The notes: generated by a model not told the origin, from the letters alone. Positions 22,292 to 34,439 are shown, counted from the first letter of the stretch. The stretch is DNA of 64,000 nt from Cymbomonas tetramitiformis (GCA_001247695.2 LGRX02035431.1:99163-163162), one strand, 5' to 3'. Numbers and translations are program-made.

Positions 22292-23226
22292 ATATGATGG
22301 GACGAATACTGCCAGACCCAAGCAATCTCAACGCTCGCGGGTAGGTATCAAACTTGTCTTTAACATTCACATGTGTCGGTAATCATCTAGGCAAATCTTA
22401 ACACAGCACAGATCGTAGAGCTACAAATTTTTTGAAATTCTGATATTCTGAGATCACACGCTAAGCTCTTATACACAAGCCCAAATTTCCAACATGTAAA
22501 AGAATAAAAACAGCAGTAAAATATATTCATCAAAAGATCGGCATAATAACCAAAAGTACGAATTATTGTACAACCTGTGAGCAGAATTGTTTTAGCGGTC
22601 TAGCAGTGGCAGTCTGGCACGCGAACAGCCACCTAGCACTTGCGAAGGCAAAACAATAATGAGCCCTCTAGCCTTGACCTGCGGTCAGAGCTTACTTATA
22701 TCTCAAGTCTCTGTCACATCTCCCAAAACTGTAACAGGCTTCCGCCCTGAAATCTTCATCTAGCCAATGGAAAGTCATTATTCCATGCCAGCTTTAACAA
22801 TGTTACCGTTTACCACACTCTGACTGACACGTCAGTGGCAGACTCGTAACTGTCATATCCTCTTATCACTTCATGGTCACCCGATAATGACCATATCTTC
22901 TTTGGCAAGTCTATTCTTCTCGAGCAGTCATCTTACGCGAGACCTGTCATACTTGTCATATCTGTCACGCCAGTCACCAGCTGGACAAACCCGGCACGGT
23001 ACCATGGGAGGCCGGCGTTTGTTACAGCTGTCGCAAACGCGTGCATATGATGGGACGAATACTGCCAGACCCAAGCAATCTCAACGCTCGCGGGTAGGTA
23101 TCAAACTTGTCTTTAACATTCACATGTGTCGGTAATCATCCAGGCAAATCTTAACACAACACACGATCATAGAGCTACAAATTTTTTGAAATTCTGATAT
23201 TCTGAGATCACACGCTAAGCTCTTAT
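22292..23226. repeat. Direct repeats of about 180-200 bp that carry element A's target site
   Basis: 22294-22468 and 23046-23226 are about 95% alike (ATGATGGGACGAATACTGCC...CACACGCTAAGCTCTTA). The second copy continues upstream into GTCGCAAACGCGTGCATATG. That same sequence lies left of element A at 19477-19496. The first copy was therefore split by element A, and the second shows the unsplit site. The two copies, about 560 bases apart, may be terminal repeats of an older small element; no boundary duplication was found for it. Confidence 0.8.
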
Positions 23227-23228
23227 GT

Positions 23229-23830
23229 GAGATATATTATACTGTAATATATCGGGTGGTCACTGAATGGTTTTCATACAAGTGTAAACTGATTATAAGA
23301 GATAATTGAATATAAGCGTATCTGTGACCTAGGTTTCTGCCACCCGAGTACTGTACGAGTACTGGTACAGCTAAACGGAGTCATGCACATAATGACCTAC
23401 GGTGCACTGAATCCAGCACACCACCCTGTAACTGTACGGAGTGTTGTTCAGGTGGCAGAGAGCGGAACACAGACAAATCAAAATGTTCCGAAACAACAAA
23501 CAGCTAGGAGCTGGAAACTGCTAGAGGGAGGCCTGTGCTTTAGCCAGGGCGGTCCCTTTCCAAAACTGCTGCTAGGATACTCCTGCTCTCAAGCTAAGTT
23601 CCTACAGCTCAATTTTACAGATACTCAGCCACTTTCAAAGTGGTCCACAAAGTTGCAGAGTTCACCAGAGTTGAAGAAGTTGTCAGTGTCAAAGATGTCC
23701 AACCAGAACCAGAGTCCAGAAGTCATAATCCAGAACCAGAGTCCAGAGACCAGTGTCCGATACCAGAACCAGAAGCCAGGACCATAATCCAGAAGCCAAG
23801 CCAGAAGCCATAACCAGTAGAAGATTCGTA
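23229..23830. mobile_element. Probable fragment related to element B
   Basis: AGATATATTATACTGTAATATAT near 23230 followed by a GATAA...TCTG...CACC block resembles the start and middle of the element B LTR. The segment around 23530-23640 (GGAGGCCTGTGCTTTAGCCA, then GGGCGGTCCC) resembles the interior just inside that LTR at 44920-45050. A 134-codon ORF across it ends in NQSPE repeats and is probably not a host gene. Similarity was judged by eye only. Confidence 0.35.
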
Positions 23831-24069
23831 GAACAAATTTAGAAATCCTGAAAAGTGAAAATCTGAATTCAAGCCTGCCGAAACCACAGAAGGAAAAAGA
23901 ATGCCGAAAAGAAAAGTGCACGGCAAGGCAGACAGACTGTTGGCAGTCACCCCAGTGGGATGTACTGCTGCGGTGAATTCAGGGTCTCGATCGAGCACCA
24001 CCGAACCCTGAACCGCTGACACACATGCAAGACACATGAGTGCCTGCCAGTCTACGAGACATCCGAATC

Positions 24070-26000
24070 TAAGGTGTTACATCGTATCAGATCGAGATAT
24101 GATCGGGTCAGAGTTGAACGGTGCATCGTGACATGATATCGGGTAGTCGGGTCGGTTGACCGGGTTGCCGTGTTACGGAGTTAAATGGAGCACTTGAGAA
24201 GTGTACGGCCTTCAGAACTCAGATCGTAACGAACGTTAGCACCTAATTAATCTGGCCCTGTTCCAGTGATATAATAAAAAAATAATACTGTACCTTTACA
24301 TGTTCAAACAAAAACAACTTCTGAGTATATTAGTCTAGTGCCCCAGCACACTAAGAACCAACCTGCAGGCGGTCCACCCAGGGGGCACCTCGACAACCTC
24401 TCCACATACAACACGGTCGACACGACCACAAGGACCAACCCAAGCCGTCAGCAAGCGGGTGCAAATACCAACAGTGCGCCAAAGCGTTTTAGACTCATAG
24501 AAATACTCGAACAAGAAGCGCGCAACCGCCTTGAACGTGGTAGACTTTAATGTCCCTATGATATCCACCTGTGTTTGTTGTTTTGTTCCTGGCGAACTTT
24601 CGCTTCGCAGTCAACACGCCTAGTTGATACAGTGGCGGTGAAGTGGAACTCGGATTGCTTTACAGTAGTTGTGGCACCTAGCGAATAGTTATCATTTCTG
24701 GTGTGTAACCGTGTAAACCGATATTGCTTTCATAAGTCATTGCTGAAGTTTACCATTTTTGTAGAATATTATTACCCTAGATGCTCTTCCAGCTTTCAAG
24801 CAGTTTATTATTATGTCAAATAAGAGTGTTTGGGTTTATATGAAGTTTCCAGTTTTATTATCGATTTTATGTTGGTTTCCATTCCTATGTTCATTATACG
24901 ATGGCATTCGGCTTGTAGTTCTATACAGGCCTTCAGTGTGTAAACGTAAATCGCTGTGGGCGAGAATTCTGTGAGTGTACCCTTGTAGTCTGGAGTTCCG
25001 ATCACGCCAATATTTGACCATATATACATATATGGAAAGATTAGGAAGCACATTAAGATTTGCAAAGATTAGGAAGAATATTAGGAAGAACATGCTTCTT
25101 GTCGTGCACGCAGGATCCGTTCAGATTTTAGGAGTCTGGACGCGGCGCGTTAGAGGGGGCGATTGACCATGCGTCGAGTCAGCGGCTCGACGCATGCCTA
25201 GCAAGGAAGCACAATAAACAGCATGAGCATATTGCACATATTACATATGCATACTAGAAACATCGTGAGCATCTGACAGTGACAACTCTCGCGGAAACGC
25301 AGATGTCAACAAGGAATACATCCGAACAGAGCTACGCACAATACTTAATGTGAGGAATACATATAGAAGGGTGGTGAGTAATAAGACTAATGAAATATTA
25401 TAACATCTAAATATCACAGCTGCACTAGCCCTCATAAAAACTATGCCACTTTAAAGGTACATATGGTTCTCAGTTCTAGCAAACGCGATATGGCATCAGC
25501 AAAGTTTTCGCTTAGTGTACAATTACTTATACTGGCAAATAAGCCTAGTATATCAAGAGAGCTTTTCTCTTGTTACTTTCAGTTTTACTCACCAGAGTTT
25601 CTTGTGACTTGGAAGAAGTATCTAGTACCTTGCTACCTTTTCGCAGTACTCACGCCAAAGCGCAAGTTTTACTAATTGTCTTTCAACAGTGCTAATCTTT
25701 CACTGTCTTTTTGGTAGTGGTATGAGGAGAAGAGATGCTTCCCCCCACACTTGGTCCAGCCTCTTTGTGACGTGGGACGCGGAATGGGATTTCCACGGAA
25801 CTCTGCCGAACAAAAGCACCGACAGGCACTTACCGTTGCTTCACGCTGCATTTGCCCTTCAACGGGAACACTAACATACTTGACACATTGTGTGGCGCTT
25901 CAAAGATTCGGCTGTTACACTGGCCCGGAGCCTCCCGTTTCCTGCTGCTTCCCTGTGGCTCTTCCACAGAAATTGTAATATTTTTTCCCCACGAGCGACG
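24070..26000. other. Intergenic, AT-rich, with one LTR-like block
   Basis: No gene recognised. 25085-25330 resembles 56735-57000 in order: a CTT..TCGTGCACGCAGGATCCGTTCAGA-type block, an ACGCATGCC/ACGCCCAGCAGGGA block, CAATAAACA, and GGAAACGCAGATGTCAAC. The two may be diverged solo LTRs of one family. Confidence 0.35.
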
Positions 26001-26002
26001 CA

Positions 26003-27516
26003 TCAATCTTCATCAGCTATCATAACAACTCGTCTTGAGAGGGTTTCTATGTCCTTTTCAATTTGCACCAGCTGCTCCTCGTACTTCTCTTTTCGGGCAC
26101 GCTTCGCCGGCGTGTCCAGCGTGAAAGTCATTTTTTGGTACTGCTCATTTATCTGCTGCCACTTAGCTTTCAAAGCCCCGATCAGCTCTTGCCTCTCCTC
26201 GTCTTGCATTTTGCGTACAGACTGCGAGCTTTGCTGTGCCTGCAAGACGCGTCCAACGAATAATCATCAAGAATTTTTTGGAATGCTGTTGGGATATTCG
26301 TTCGAAATTCTGCTGCGAACGAGTAAACACTGTTAGCCAAGCAGAGAACACGGAAAAAGTTTCGTCGGCGCCGACTTCTAAAACGTGTGAATTCAGCTGC
26401 AAGGCTACCTGTGAGCAAGTCCTGGAAGGTTTGACGTGAGTGTGACGAAAAAGTTGTGACCAGCAAAAATGTGAAACGCTCACTGCAGACTGGATTCTCC
26501 ACGGACTGACACCCCCTGAAACTACAAGAACTAAAATAAACGTAATGTAAGTGTACCTCAGACTAACGCAACTCGTCATCACCTCCCAGGAAGTGAGCCG
26601 AAGAAGTTCCCAGAGTACTAGACTCCTCAGCACACGCGTTCCCTGGGTATTTCCATTTATTACAGCCTACAAATATGCTGAAATTTTCACCACCACAATT
26701 CTGTCGAAGGAGATACGCACGCAGCTGTAGACTCACCTGTCTGGCCATGCGTTGATTGAACTCATCAATGGTTGCCTTTTCATACTGAATCTTTGACTTT
26801 ACGGTCTTCAAATATGTTGGCACCTTGCCGAAGTCAGGCTTGTGTACCGCGCGCGCGGGTTCTGGAGGACCCTTCTTTGCTGTGGCCAAAATTGTTTCAA
26901 CGGCATTTGCGGTGACGAAATTCTTCGAGCTAACGAGCCCCATCACAGGTTTTTCATCTTTCTTCGGAACTAATGCTTTCACCTTAGCCTTAGGGTTGCT
27001 GGGAGCAGTAGCTGCGCAACACCAGGAATCGTGCACAATCAAGTTAAGCACGCCTTACTGTCTGCTACAAAAACAAGCCAAATACAGAGCGAAAGCAATA
27101 CTTGAGACGATAGAGTAATCAGGATGCTTTTTAGCCAAGGTCGGGAACGATAGAGTGCTTACGGTCAGGCAAGACAGGTTCCCCAGAGTGTTTCTTCAGT
27201 ACAACAGAGGGGTGCGAGGCGCTCTGGCCGTTTGGTGGACCGAATGTCCCTTTCTCGCGCTTTGGCACTCCCATGGGGAAGCTCTTGGGGTCAACTTTCC
27301 CGTCGTGCTGTGACAAAAGACAACAAGCTCAGAATGTTTTCCTCGAATAGTAAAAATGCTGTGGTGAGGAAGAGTTGCACAGTGAGCGTGCCCATAGTCT
27401 GGCACGAAGCCTCTACCACACAGCGACAGGACTCGCACCTGCGAGCGGTGCATTGGGTCTTTCGGAGGAATGATTTCCTCCGTGGGAATCAATGCGTAAA
27501 TACTTTCGGAGTCCAT
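26003..27516 (-). CDS. ENKUR: Enkurin, flagellar calmodulin-binding axonemal protein
   Basis: Four exons with GT-AG borders and agreeing phases: 27439-27516, 27163-27307, 26737-27011 and 26003-26239, giving 244 residues (animal enkurin is about 256). The start MDSESIYALIP matches the family's ESIYNLIP opening. Exon 2 has VVLKKHSGEPVLP. Exon 3 has KPVMGLVSSKNFVTANAVE, the conserved GxxSxKNFxxxNA region. Exon 4 is the C-terminal enkurin domain (LIGALKAKWQQINEQYQKMT, then a basic KRARKEKYEEQL helix) and ends with a stop at 26003. Enkurin is an inner-junction microtubule protein of motile cilia and flagella and binds calmodulin. Its presence indicates a flagellate. It is divergently paired with CSN4. 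Confidence 0.93.
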
Positions 27517-28401
27517 GGTATACGATTAAAACTTACAGAATAGGTTGTGTAGTATCTCTGCAGGAAGCCTTATCGATCTCTTTCAGTTCTGAAATGTAGC
27601 GCAGCGCGGACACTGTTAAAGCCACTTTAAGCAATGGAGTTGTAGAGGTCAAATGTGATATCCTTTTATGAGCCGTACCCGTCTATTTCCGTTTCGCGCG
27701 AGGTTTCGCGCGCCCCTCCTTTCTGATGATCATGATTCGTGAACGTGATCGGTGATGGCATACGCATTGGCATTGGCATGGGCATGGCATGGCAGCGGCA
27801 GCGGCATTGGCATGCGATGGCATGGCAGCGGCATTCACATTCGCATTGCGATTGGCTGAAACAGGGGTTTCACAGTCCGGTGTTAATAACACTCGACTGG
27901 CGGAACGCGAGAAACCAGAAAGAAGAGAGAAGACGGAAGTGCTGTTCACAACATGCAAGGCGGGTCTCGAGAGCGGCTCAGATGTCACACGACGGGCGGG
28001 GGATTCAATCTACCGACCGATGCAGCATGTCATGTCATGTCATGTCATGTCATGGAATGGAATGGAATGTCATGTCATGTCATGTCATATGTCATGGAAT
28101 GTCATATGTCATGGAATGTCATGGAATGTCATATGGCATGGCATGGCATGGCATGGCATGGCATGGCATGGCATGGCATGTCACTCGACTCACGTCATCG
28201 TCATCGTCAGTCATCATCGACTACGACTAGGTGCAGTGTCGATGACCATCCGCATCCTCTCGTCTTTGGTGGCTTGTAAACCAAAACCGAAAACCTTCCT
28301 GCGCTGGATCCACCCGACTGCATACAGCATAGATCCTTGCACTGAACTATTAGATGAATGTAAACTAAACATCTTTGGTCTGTGCTCGAATATATTCACC
28401 A
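27517..28401. promoter_or_regulatory. Shared intergenic promoter region of enkurin and CSN4
   Basis: The two ATGs are 885 bases apart and point away from each other, so both promoters must lie here. It contains GGCATTGGCATGG-type repeats (27765-27845), the CATGN pentanucleotide array (28025-28185) and a GTCATCGTCATC run. No clear TATA box was found for either gene. Confidence 0.5.
28025..28185. repeat. CATGT/CATGG pentanucleotide array
   Basis: Runs of CATGT, GGAAT and CATGG: first (CATGT)n, then mixed TCATGGAATG steps, then about nine (CATGG) units. The whole block lies 215-380 bases before the CSN4 ATG. Open frames across it are by-products. Confidence 0.95.
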
Positions 28402-31081
28402 ATGGATGCCAGACTGAACGCTATCGCAGCGGAGCCTGACAAGAAAATCAAGTTTGATCAATACAAGCTGCTACTCCAGGAGAGTATATCGGGTGTCGAT
28501 GAGGAGACCTGCAAGTTATTCGTCGAGCACGTGCTTTCAGAAAGCGTTCCCCTTGTCGTGGCGCGACAGCTTTTGCAGATTTTTGCCGATGAGGTGGTTT
28601 TGCTTCCGAATGAGGTGCAGAAGTCAGTGTCAGTATTTGCTCTCGAAAAGATTCAGCCCAGAATGGTATCTTTCGAAGAACAAGTGACAAAAGTTAGGGA
28701 GAACCTTGCGTCAGTCTATGAGCGAGAGGAGGCGTGGGCTAAAGCTGCTCAGGTGTTTCACGAGTTCTATGTGACTCGAAATCATTTTAGTTTTCTTGCG
28801 CTTCACGTCTGATAGGTCGGGTATGGTAACGCACCTAGTTTGTCTGGACAGGTGCTCGCAGGAATCGACTTGGATTCTGGAAGCAGGGTTTTAGACAACG
28901 AGTACAAGTTGGAGAAGAACATCAAAATTGCGCAGCTTTACTTGGAGGAAGACGACGCGACCTGCGCAGAAGCATTCATAAAAAGGGCCTCTTTCTTGGT
29001 CGAAGGTGGCTCTCACTCAAAGCTGGCGTTGCTGTATAAGTCGTGCCACGCCACGCCCGTATCCAGGTGATCTCTTTTCTGAAGACTACCTGTGATCATT
29101 ATTTATTGTGATCGCTGTAAAACGTTTGTCTTCGAAAACAAGACAACACTTTTCAAATGCTTGCCAGCTATTGCCGCACATTGGCATATGGAAGCTTGTA
29201 GGTATACCGTCTGTACTCGCTGAGGTAGTGGTCATCTGTGTGGCACTGGGTCCCTTGAAGTTGACCTGTTTGGTCTGTTCATGAGCGTACATTGTTCGTT
29301 TCGTATTAGAAGTTTTCAGTTGTTTATCCAAGCGCAATATGCTCAGCGCGAAGCAATTTGGGTGCAGTCAATAAGGCCCGAAGTTGTTCAGCTCTTAACG
29401 ACCTGTTACAGAGGCTAGTTTGGTTGGGGCGATCCTTGCCTTTGCGCTGTTTGAATCTCTTTGCAGGACTCCAAGCGACGCTTTCTTGAAGCCGCATTAC
29501 GGTACTATGAACTCAGTCAGATTGAACAAGTCGAGGGGCAAAAAGTGGAAGAGGAGAGCTTGGAGATGGCTCTTAGCGCAGCGGTGACCTGTACCATTTT
29601 GGCAGCGGCAGGCCCTCAGCGTTCTCGTGTGCTCGCAACGCTGTATAAGGATGAGAGATGCTTTAAGCTGCCTGTATTCCCAATTTTGGAAAAGGTAAAG
29701 TGTGTGGCGCGCACGTAGACGGCTAATCTTTCATTATTGTAACTGAGTGCGCAGCTTGTCCGGTTCGGTTCCACTTTTTGGTCGCATGCGAGTTGAGTGT
29801 TCAAGGTGTGCATTCATTGTGTATCCTGGTTTGAAGGGGAAGCGCTGTGATTGGGCTGCAACCGAGTCGGTTGGAAGAAGCGGATCTCCCTAGTCTCTTT
29901 CGTTTCAAAAGTTCTTAGAAGTTTTCATAAGGATGCCTATGGTGCCGAACGTCGGCTTCTGTGTTTAGCTAGTGAGCAAGTGACACTGGTGTCCCGATAT
30001 GCAAAGTCCCTCCCTGAGTCGATACCACGGTTTGGAGGTTTGTTCAGAGACGACTGTTTGTCGCTCCCATCAGGAAAAGAATTGCGCTGCCGCAACCTGC
30101 TCCTGATCATCTCAGCGTGTTCCTGACTTGCTCAACACAGGGAGCAGCACAGCTGCGTTTCAAAGGGGATTTCGTTTCTGGGCGATTCTCCGGCATACCT
30201 TTCCCAACCTGCAGTTCTGCTACCCCATTCTGTGTCTCGTCAAGATTGTTTGCGAAGCTCTTGGGAATTGCTGCTCGGTTATGCGTGAATGATCACTTTG
30301 CTATCCTCTCACACCTTTATTTCCTTACCAACTGAAGGGGTTACCAGGAGGGCTTGTATATGGTATGTGGAAGTCTTATGATTGATGGAAGAGGAAGAGT
30401 AAGGAGCTGACAGTGTACCCTTTATCGGTTCTAGATATCCTTCGTGTGCGCTGAAGCTATGCAAAGGAGGAGTGTGCAAGGACTCGACGCTAGTTTTGCT
30501 GCATTCGCACACTGGGATACCTGTTGTAGCTGTGTTCTTTTGCCTTCGTCGTCTGTGTTTGCCATATCTTTCAGCAAATGTCGCAGCCCCTTGACTTCTA
30601 CTGTGGTGCTGCAGTCCCAGCCCCTTGACTTCTACTGTGGTGCTGCAGTCCCAGCCCCTTGACTTCTACTGTGGTGCTGCAGGTGTATTTGGAGCGCATT
30701 TTGAGGCCGCACGAAGTCAGCGCATTTGCAGAGACGCTCAAAGAGCATCAAAAGGCGAAGCTGTCTGACGGAAGCACTGTGCTGGATCGTGCTGTCACGG
30801 AACACAACCTTTTGAGTGCCAGTAAACTGTACAACAACATCATGTTCACGGAGCTAGGGATGCTTCTCGGAATTGAGGCAGAGAAGGCAGAGAAAGTCGC
30901 TGCCCGAATGGTTTCGGAGGAGCGAATGCAAGGCTCCATTGACCAAGTAGACGGAATTATCTACTTTGCCAACGACGTAGAAGAGTTGGCGCAGTGGGAC
31001 ACTCAGATTCAAAGTGTGTGCCTGTCAGTGAACTCCATCGTCGACGACATGGTTAAGAAGCAAGTGATTGTGATGCCCTAA
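28402..31081 (+). CDS. CSN4: COP9 signalosome subunit 4
   Basis: Four exons with exact phase-0 junctions: 28402-28752, 28852-29058, 29467-29694 and 30683-31081; 394 residues, close to the usual 400. CSN4 is a PCI-domain scaffold subunit of the COP9 signalosome, which removes NEDD8 from cullins. Landmarks: exon 2 [18 protein letters not shown]; exon 3 [13 protein letters not shown] and [13 protein letters not shown]; exon 4 begins [19 protein letters not shown], then the PCI winged-helix part ([20 protein letters not shown], then [17 protein letters not shown]). The wording is closest to plant CSN4, supporting a green-lineage host. Exon 2's donor is taken as ACGCCC|GTATCC because it keeps phase. 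The 3' acceptor of exon 4 lies in a triplicated 34-bp repeat. A polyadenylation-like AATAAA is near 31266. Confidence 0.95.
30587..30682 (+). repeat. 34-bp tandem repeat that triplicates the last 3' splice site of CSN4
   Basis: CCCCTTGACTTCTACTGTGG plus TGCTGCAG occurs at 30587, 30621 and 30655. The third copy's CAG is the acceptor of CSN4 exon 4. The first two copies are followed by TCCCAG and would give alternative, upstream acceptors. Confidence 0.95.
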
Positions 31082-32830
31082 GCCGTGGATACATGCACTA
31101 GGCCGCACACCTCTTCACAGGACTTTTTTCAAGTGTGTTACATTGACTGCAGTAGCCTTGCAGGGTACTGGGAAAGCAAAGCGACACTTATAGCATTTTG
31201 TCTTACCTCGCAAATCCCATGTGCAAGGTCATATACCTGTATGCGAAAGTGCGGACCAATGGAGAATAAAGTGGAGACATATATCAAGTAATTCTTGAAG
31301 TAGCCGGACTTGTAAAGGGTATTGAAGTGATCGTCTGTCTCTACACTCTTGGGAAACCTTTGAAAGATGAGTCCTTATCTAAATATCAGTGAGCTGCTGC
31401 TTGTGATTTTGAATTGACACTATAAACCTGAGTGTCTCATCACTCACCTGGTCATCCTTCCTCTAGCAGACCCACTTCAGGAGAAAGGGCCAAATCTGGG
31501 TAAGGAGGAGAATCGAATGTATGGGCTCCTGCACGCTGCTACGACACAAAGATATAGACATACATAGATCCTGCTGCCTCATGTATATCGGTGCGTGGTG
31601 TGCAACGATGCACATGGATTTGACTGATCAGAACCTGAGAGGACAGTTTGGTGTTTTAAATTCCATCTTCCCGTGACCCGATTCCATTTATTCAAATAAG
31701 ATGTGTTGACATGGCCGTGTCATCGTCTCATTTCTGAAGAAAGTATTCCATCATTAAGGAAACTCTTATCGCGTATGCTAACCCCAGAGGCATCCTAAAG
31801 CAAACACGGACCGCGACTTCATACTTCTTATACGATGCACCATCGTGATATACGTACGAAGAATATGACCACTTCCACGACTCAGTTGGGATGGATTTGT
31901 ACTGGGAATTTGTAGATATCGTGAGAGTTGCGGTAAACTTGTGGCAAAAGTGCAATCGTATTTGTTTAGTTTATGGAACGGGAAAATGTCGTCAATGCGC
32001 CCCATTATGGTGTTAGATTCGTAATTTTGTAATGGTCGAAATCGCTGAAACGCGTGTACGAATGGTCACGTGATGCATGCGACTATGATCTGAATACAGT
32101 GTGCAGCGACCTTCACGCATACATACAGCGAGTATGTGCGCTTCACGCTGTTAATCGCTTCGTGTGTGGCCTTGTATGCCCTGTCGCGCCGGGACACGCG
32201 TCGTGATTATCACGTTCTGATTTAAATATCAGATGCCTCTGTTGCTTGGTGCAAATTGCACAATGCGTGGTGTTAAGCCAGAGTGAATAATATTATACAT
32301 GTGGATAAAGGGCCCGATCTTATTCTTCTTATACTTTCTTTTAGCATATGGTGCAACAAATGTAGATGTTTGCAATATGTACACTACTTGAGGTCACGGG
32401 GTTAGGGGAGGGGGGTTGTATCTTGCAATACGCACCTACATTTTTGTGAGCGGACCCAATATGTGTTTAAAGAGCATGCTACAATTATGTTTGTTCGCAA
32501 CATGGGTTTATAGCATCGTCAATCTGTCTGACGTCGATGCTACAAACCCATGTCAGATACTAGCCGTTACTTGTTACAAGATTCACACGGTGGCTTTGGA
32601 AAGTGTACAAACGGAAATGAGGAAGGATATGCTCAATCAAATGCTTGCTTGTACCCACTGTAAAATGAATGAAATATTTAGCTGTGAATTAATCTTGCTC
32701 GAAATTTACAAGTGTTGTTACCCTAATTAGTTACAGGGCCCGAAGGCCACATCACACAGAGTTCAAGTAAATCATTGTATGGTTGTCCTCGATTAATAAA
32801 AAACAAGTTCTCGAGATTTGGGTTCACAAG
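31082..32830. other. Downstream of CSN4, no firm gene
   Basis: AT-rich sequence. A 104-codon ORF at 32416-32730 is probably not real: it lacks a recognisable domain and contains a long hairpin. The hairpin spans 32501-32554 (arms ACATGGGTTT.TAGCATCG and complement, about 19 paired bases). A TATAAACC is present near 31423. Confidence 0.4.
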
Positions 32831-32894
32831 TAGAGTCGGCTTTTGACCCCAGACCATGCAGCACGAGTTCTATCCCAAAGCCAAGTTTTCCATC

Positions 32895-33014
32895 TTACTT
32901 CTCTACCTGTTTCCTCTTGCTTCTCCTGGCACGTGCCATCGCCATCATCCGCATTGTGTTGTCCAGTTTTTTGTAAATGCCTCTTGACATTCGTATTAGT
33001 GTCTGTATGTTCGC
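32895..33014 (-). CDS. Possible terminal exon of an unknown minus-strand gene
   Basis: After TTTTTTGCAG at 33015 the frame reads a basic helix (ANIQTLIRMSRGIYKKLDNT, then ARARRSKRKQ) and stops at 32895. A second frame across the same bases is also open and hydrophilic. No upstream exon was matched with confidence. Confidence 0.2.
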   Translation of the reverse strand, partial: ANIQTLIRMSRGIYKKLDNTMRMMAMARARRSKRKQVEK

Positions 33015-33129
33015 CTGCAAAAAACGAAGCATGATGCAGCTCACTAAGTCTAAAATGAGGAATGACGAACGAGTATTGAGGTCAGAAAGTACCGATGCAT
33101 TCAGGCAAAGTTTCATCTTGAGTGAAAGC

Positions 33130-33262
33130 ACCCATTTAAAAACGCTTGTGTAGAAAACAAAAATAGCATCTCACTGTCAAGTAAATAATTCCTTCGAAAG
33201 GATATGGCATGTGCAAAAGTCGCATGTCTCACCTTTCAGTGAAAACATACTTAAAAAGAAAT

Positions 33263-33294
<32 letters not shown>

Positions 33295-34380
33295 GGGCTT
33301 ATCCTTGGACCGATTCCTTTGGCATCACATGACCATAGAGGATCCGCTGCGCTATGTACCCTCCCCCGAGATCAAAGAATTCATTTTATGGTGTGTGTGC
33401 TTATCCTTGCGACTCCTTTGGCACCCCGTAGCCACAGGAGACTGCACTATGTACCCACGCCGGGGATCAAAGGATTCACGCCGGTGTGTGTGTGTGTGTG
33501 CAAAAGGCGAATATTTCACCCTTGAGTGAGAGAACCTATAAAAAGGGCGAGCCATATGCAACACATGAACAGTTCACATTTGGGCAAAAGCAACTCTCAA
33601 AATGGCATGGCACGTGCACATGACGAAAGTGTCATCACTGAGTGACGAAAGTGTCATCACTGAGTGAAAGCACCCTTAAAACAGGATATGGTATAAGCAA
33701 AAAGTGCATTTCTCACCCGTCAGTGAGAGCACCCGTACAAAGGAGATACAGTATGAAGAATATGCATGCTTGATACTTGAAACCAAGCAATCTTAAATGG
33801 ACAAATATATGCAAAAAGACACACCTTTGACTATTGGCAAAGATCAGCACCCTAAAATATCTCACCTCTATGTAGTACAAACTTGGACCCTCAATTGAAA
33901 TGATAGTATTCACTCTGGCTCACCATCCATTTAAATCGCTCCGTAAAATCACAAGGCAATGCGCAAAACCCACAAACTTGGAAAAGACACGAACCTTGCC
34001 CACAAGCGTGCTGAACGAACATGCGTGAAAGGCACACCTGATAAACGGGAATCATCTTAAAACACTCAAGACACACGCGCAAGGCAGGCCTCTGACCCTT
34101 TGATTGAAGGCGCGCCCAATGAAGAGGGCGTGATTAAAGGAAGCCGAGGTGTCACTGGAGAGGACATGTGCGCAAGGCAGGCCTCTGGCTGAGAGCATGC
34201 TGAAATGGGTATGGCGTGCGCAAAGGTGGCTCTTCGATCCGTAATGTAATCGTGCCCAAAATGCACAAGACACCTACGAAAGGGCACAGTTGTGCAACCT
34301 TTCACCGCACACATGGTTGAATAGCAGTTGCACGGCGACACCCTAAAAACCCTAAATCTGTGGACTCCGACAGCTTTGTG
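33130..34380. other. Non-coding stretch with GT microsatellites and short dispersed repeats
   Basis: (GT)n runs at 33264-33292 and 33484-33500. Around them are loosely repeated 60-100-base units containing GCAAAA, TCACC and AGTGA(G/A)AGCACCC. A GCAAGGCAGGCCTCTG word occurs twice at 34080-34190. The same kind of unit reappears at 36400-36800. No gene recognised. Confidence 0.5.
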
Positions 34381-34439
34381 GCAGGGCTGATGTTCAACCG
34401 CTGCTTGGAGGAGATTGCCGCTTCCGAGCACCGCGCAGC

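Noticed and set aside
27739..28439. ORFs rich in His/Met (MSCHVMSCH) before CSN4
   Set aside because: Translation of the CATGN pentanucleotide array in the promoter region.
32416..32730. 104-codon plus-strand ORF
   Set aside because: Contains a long hairpin, lacks a domain and promoter, and has AT-rich codon use unlike CSN4 or enkurin.
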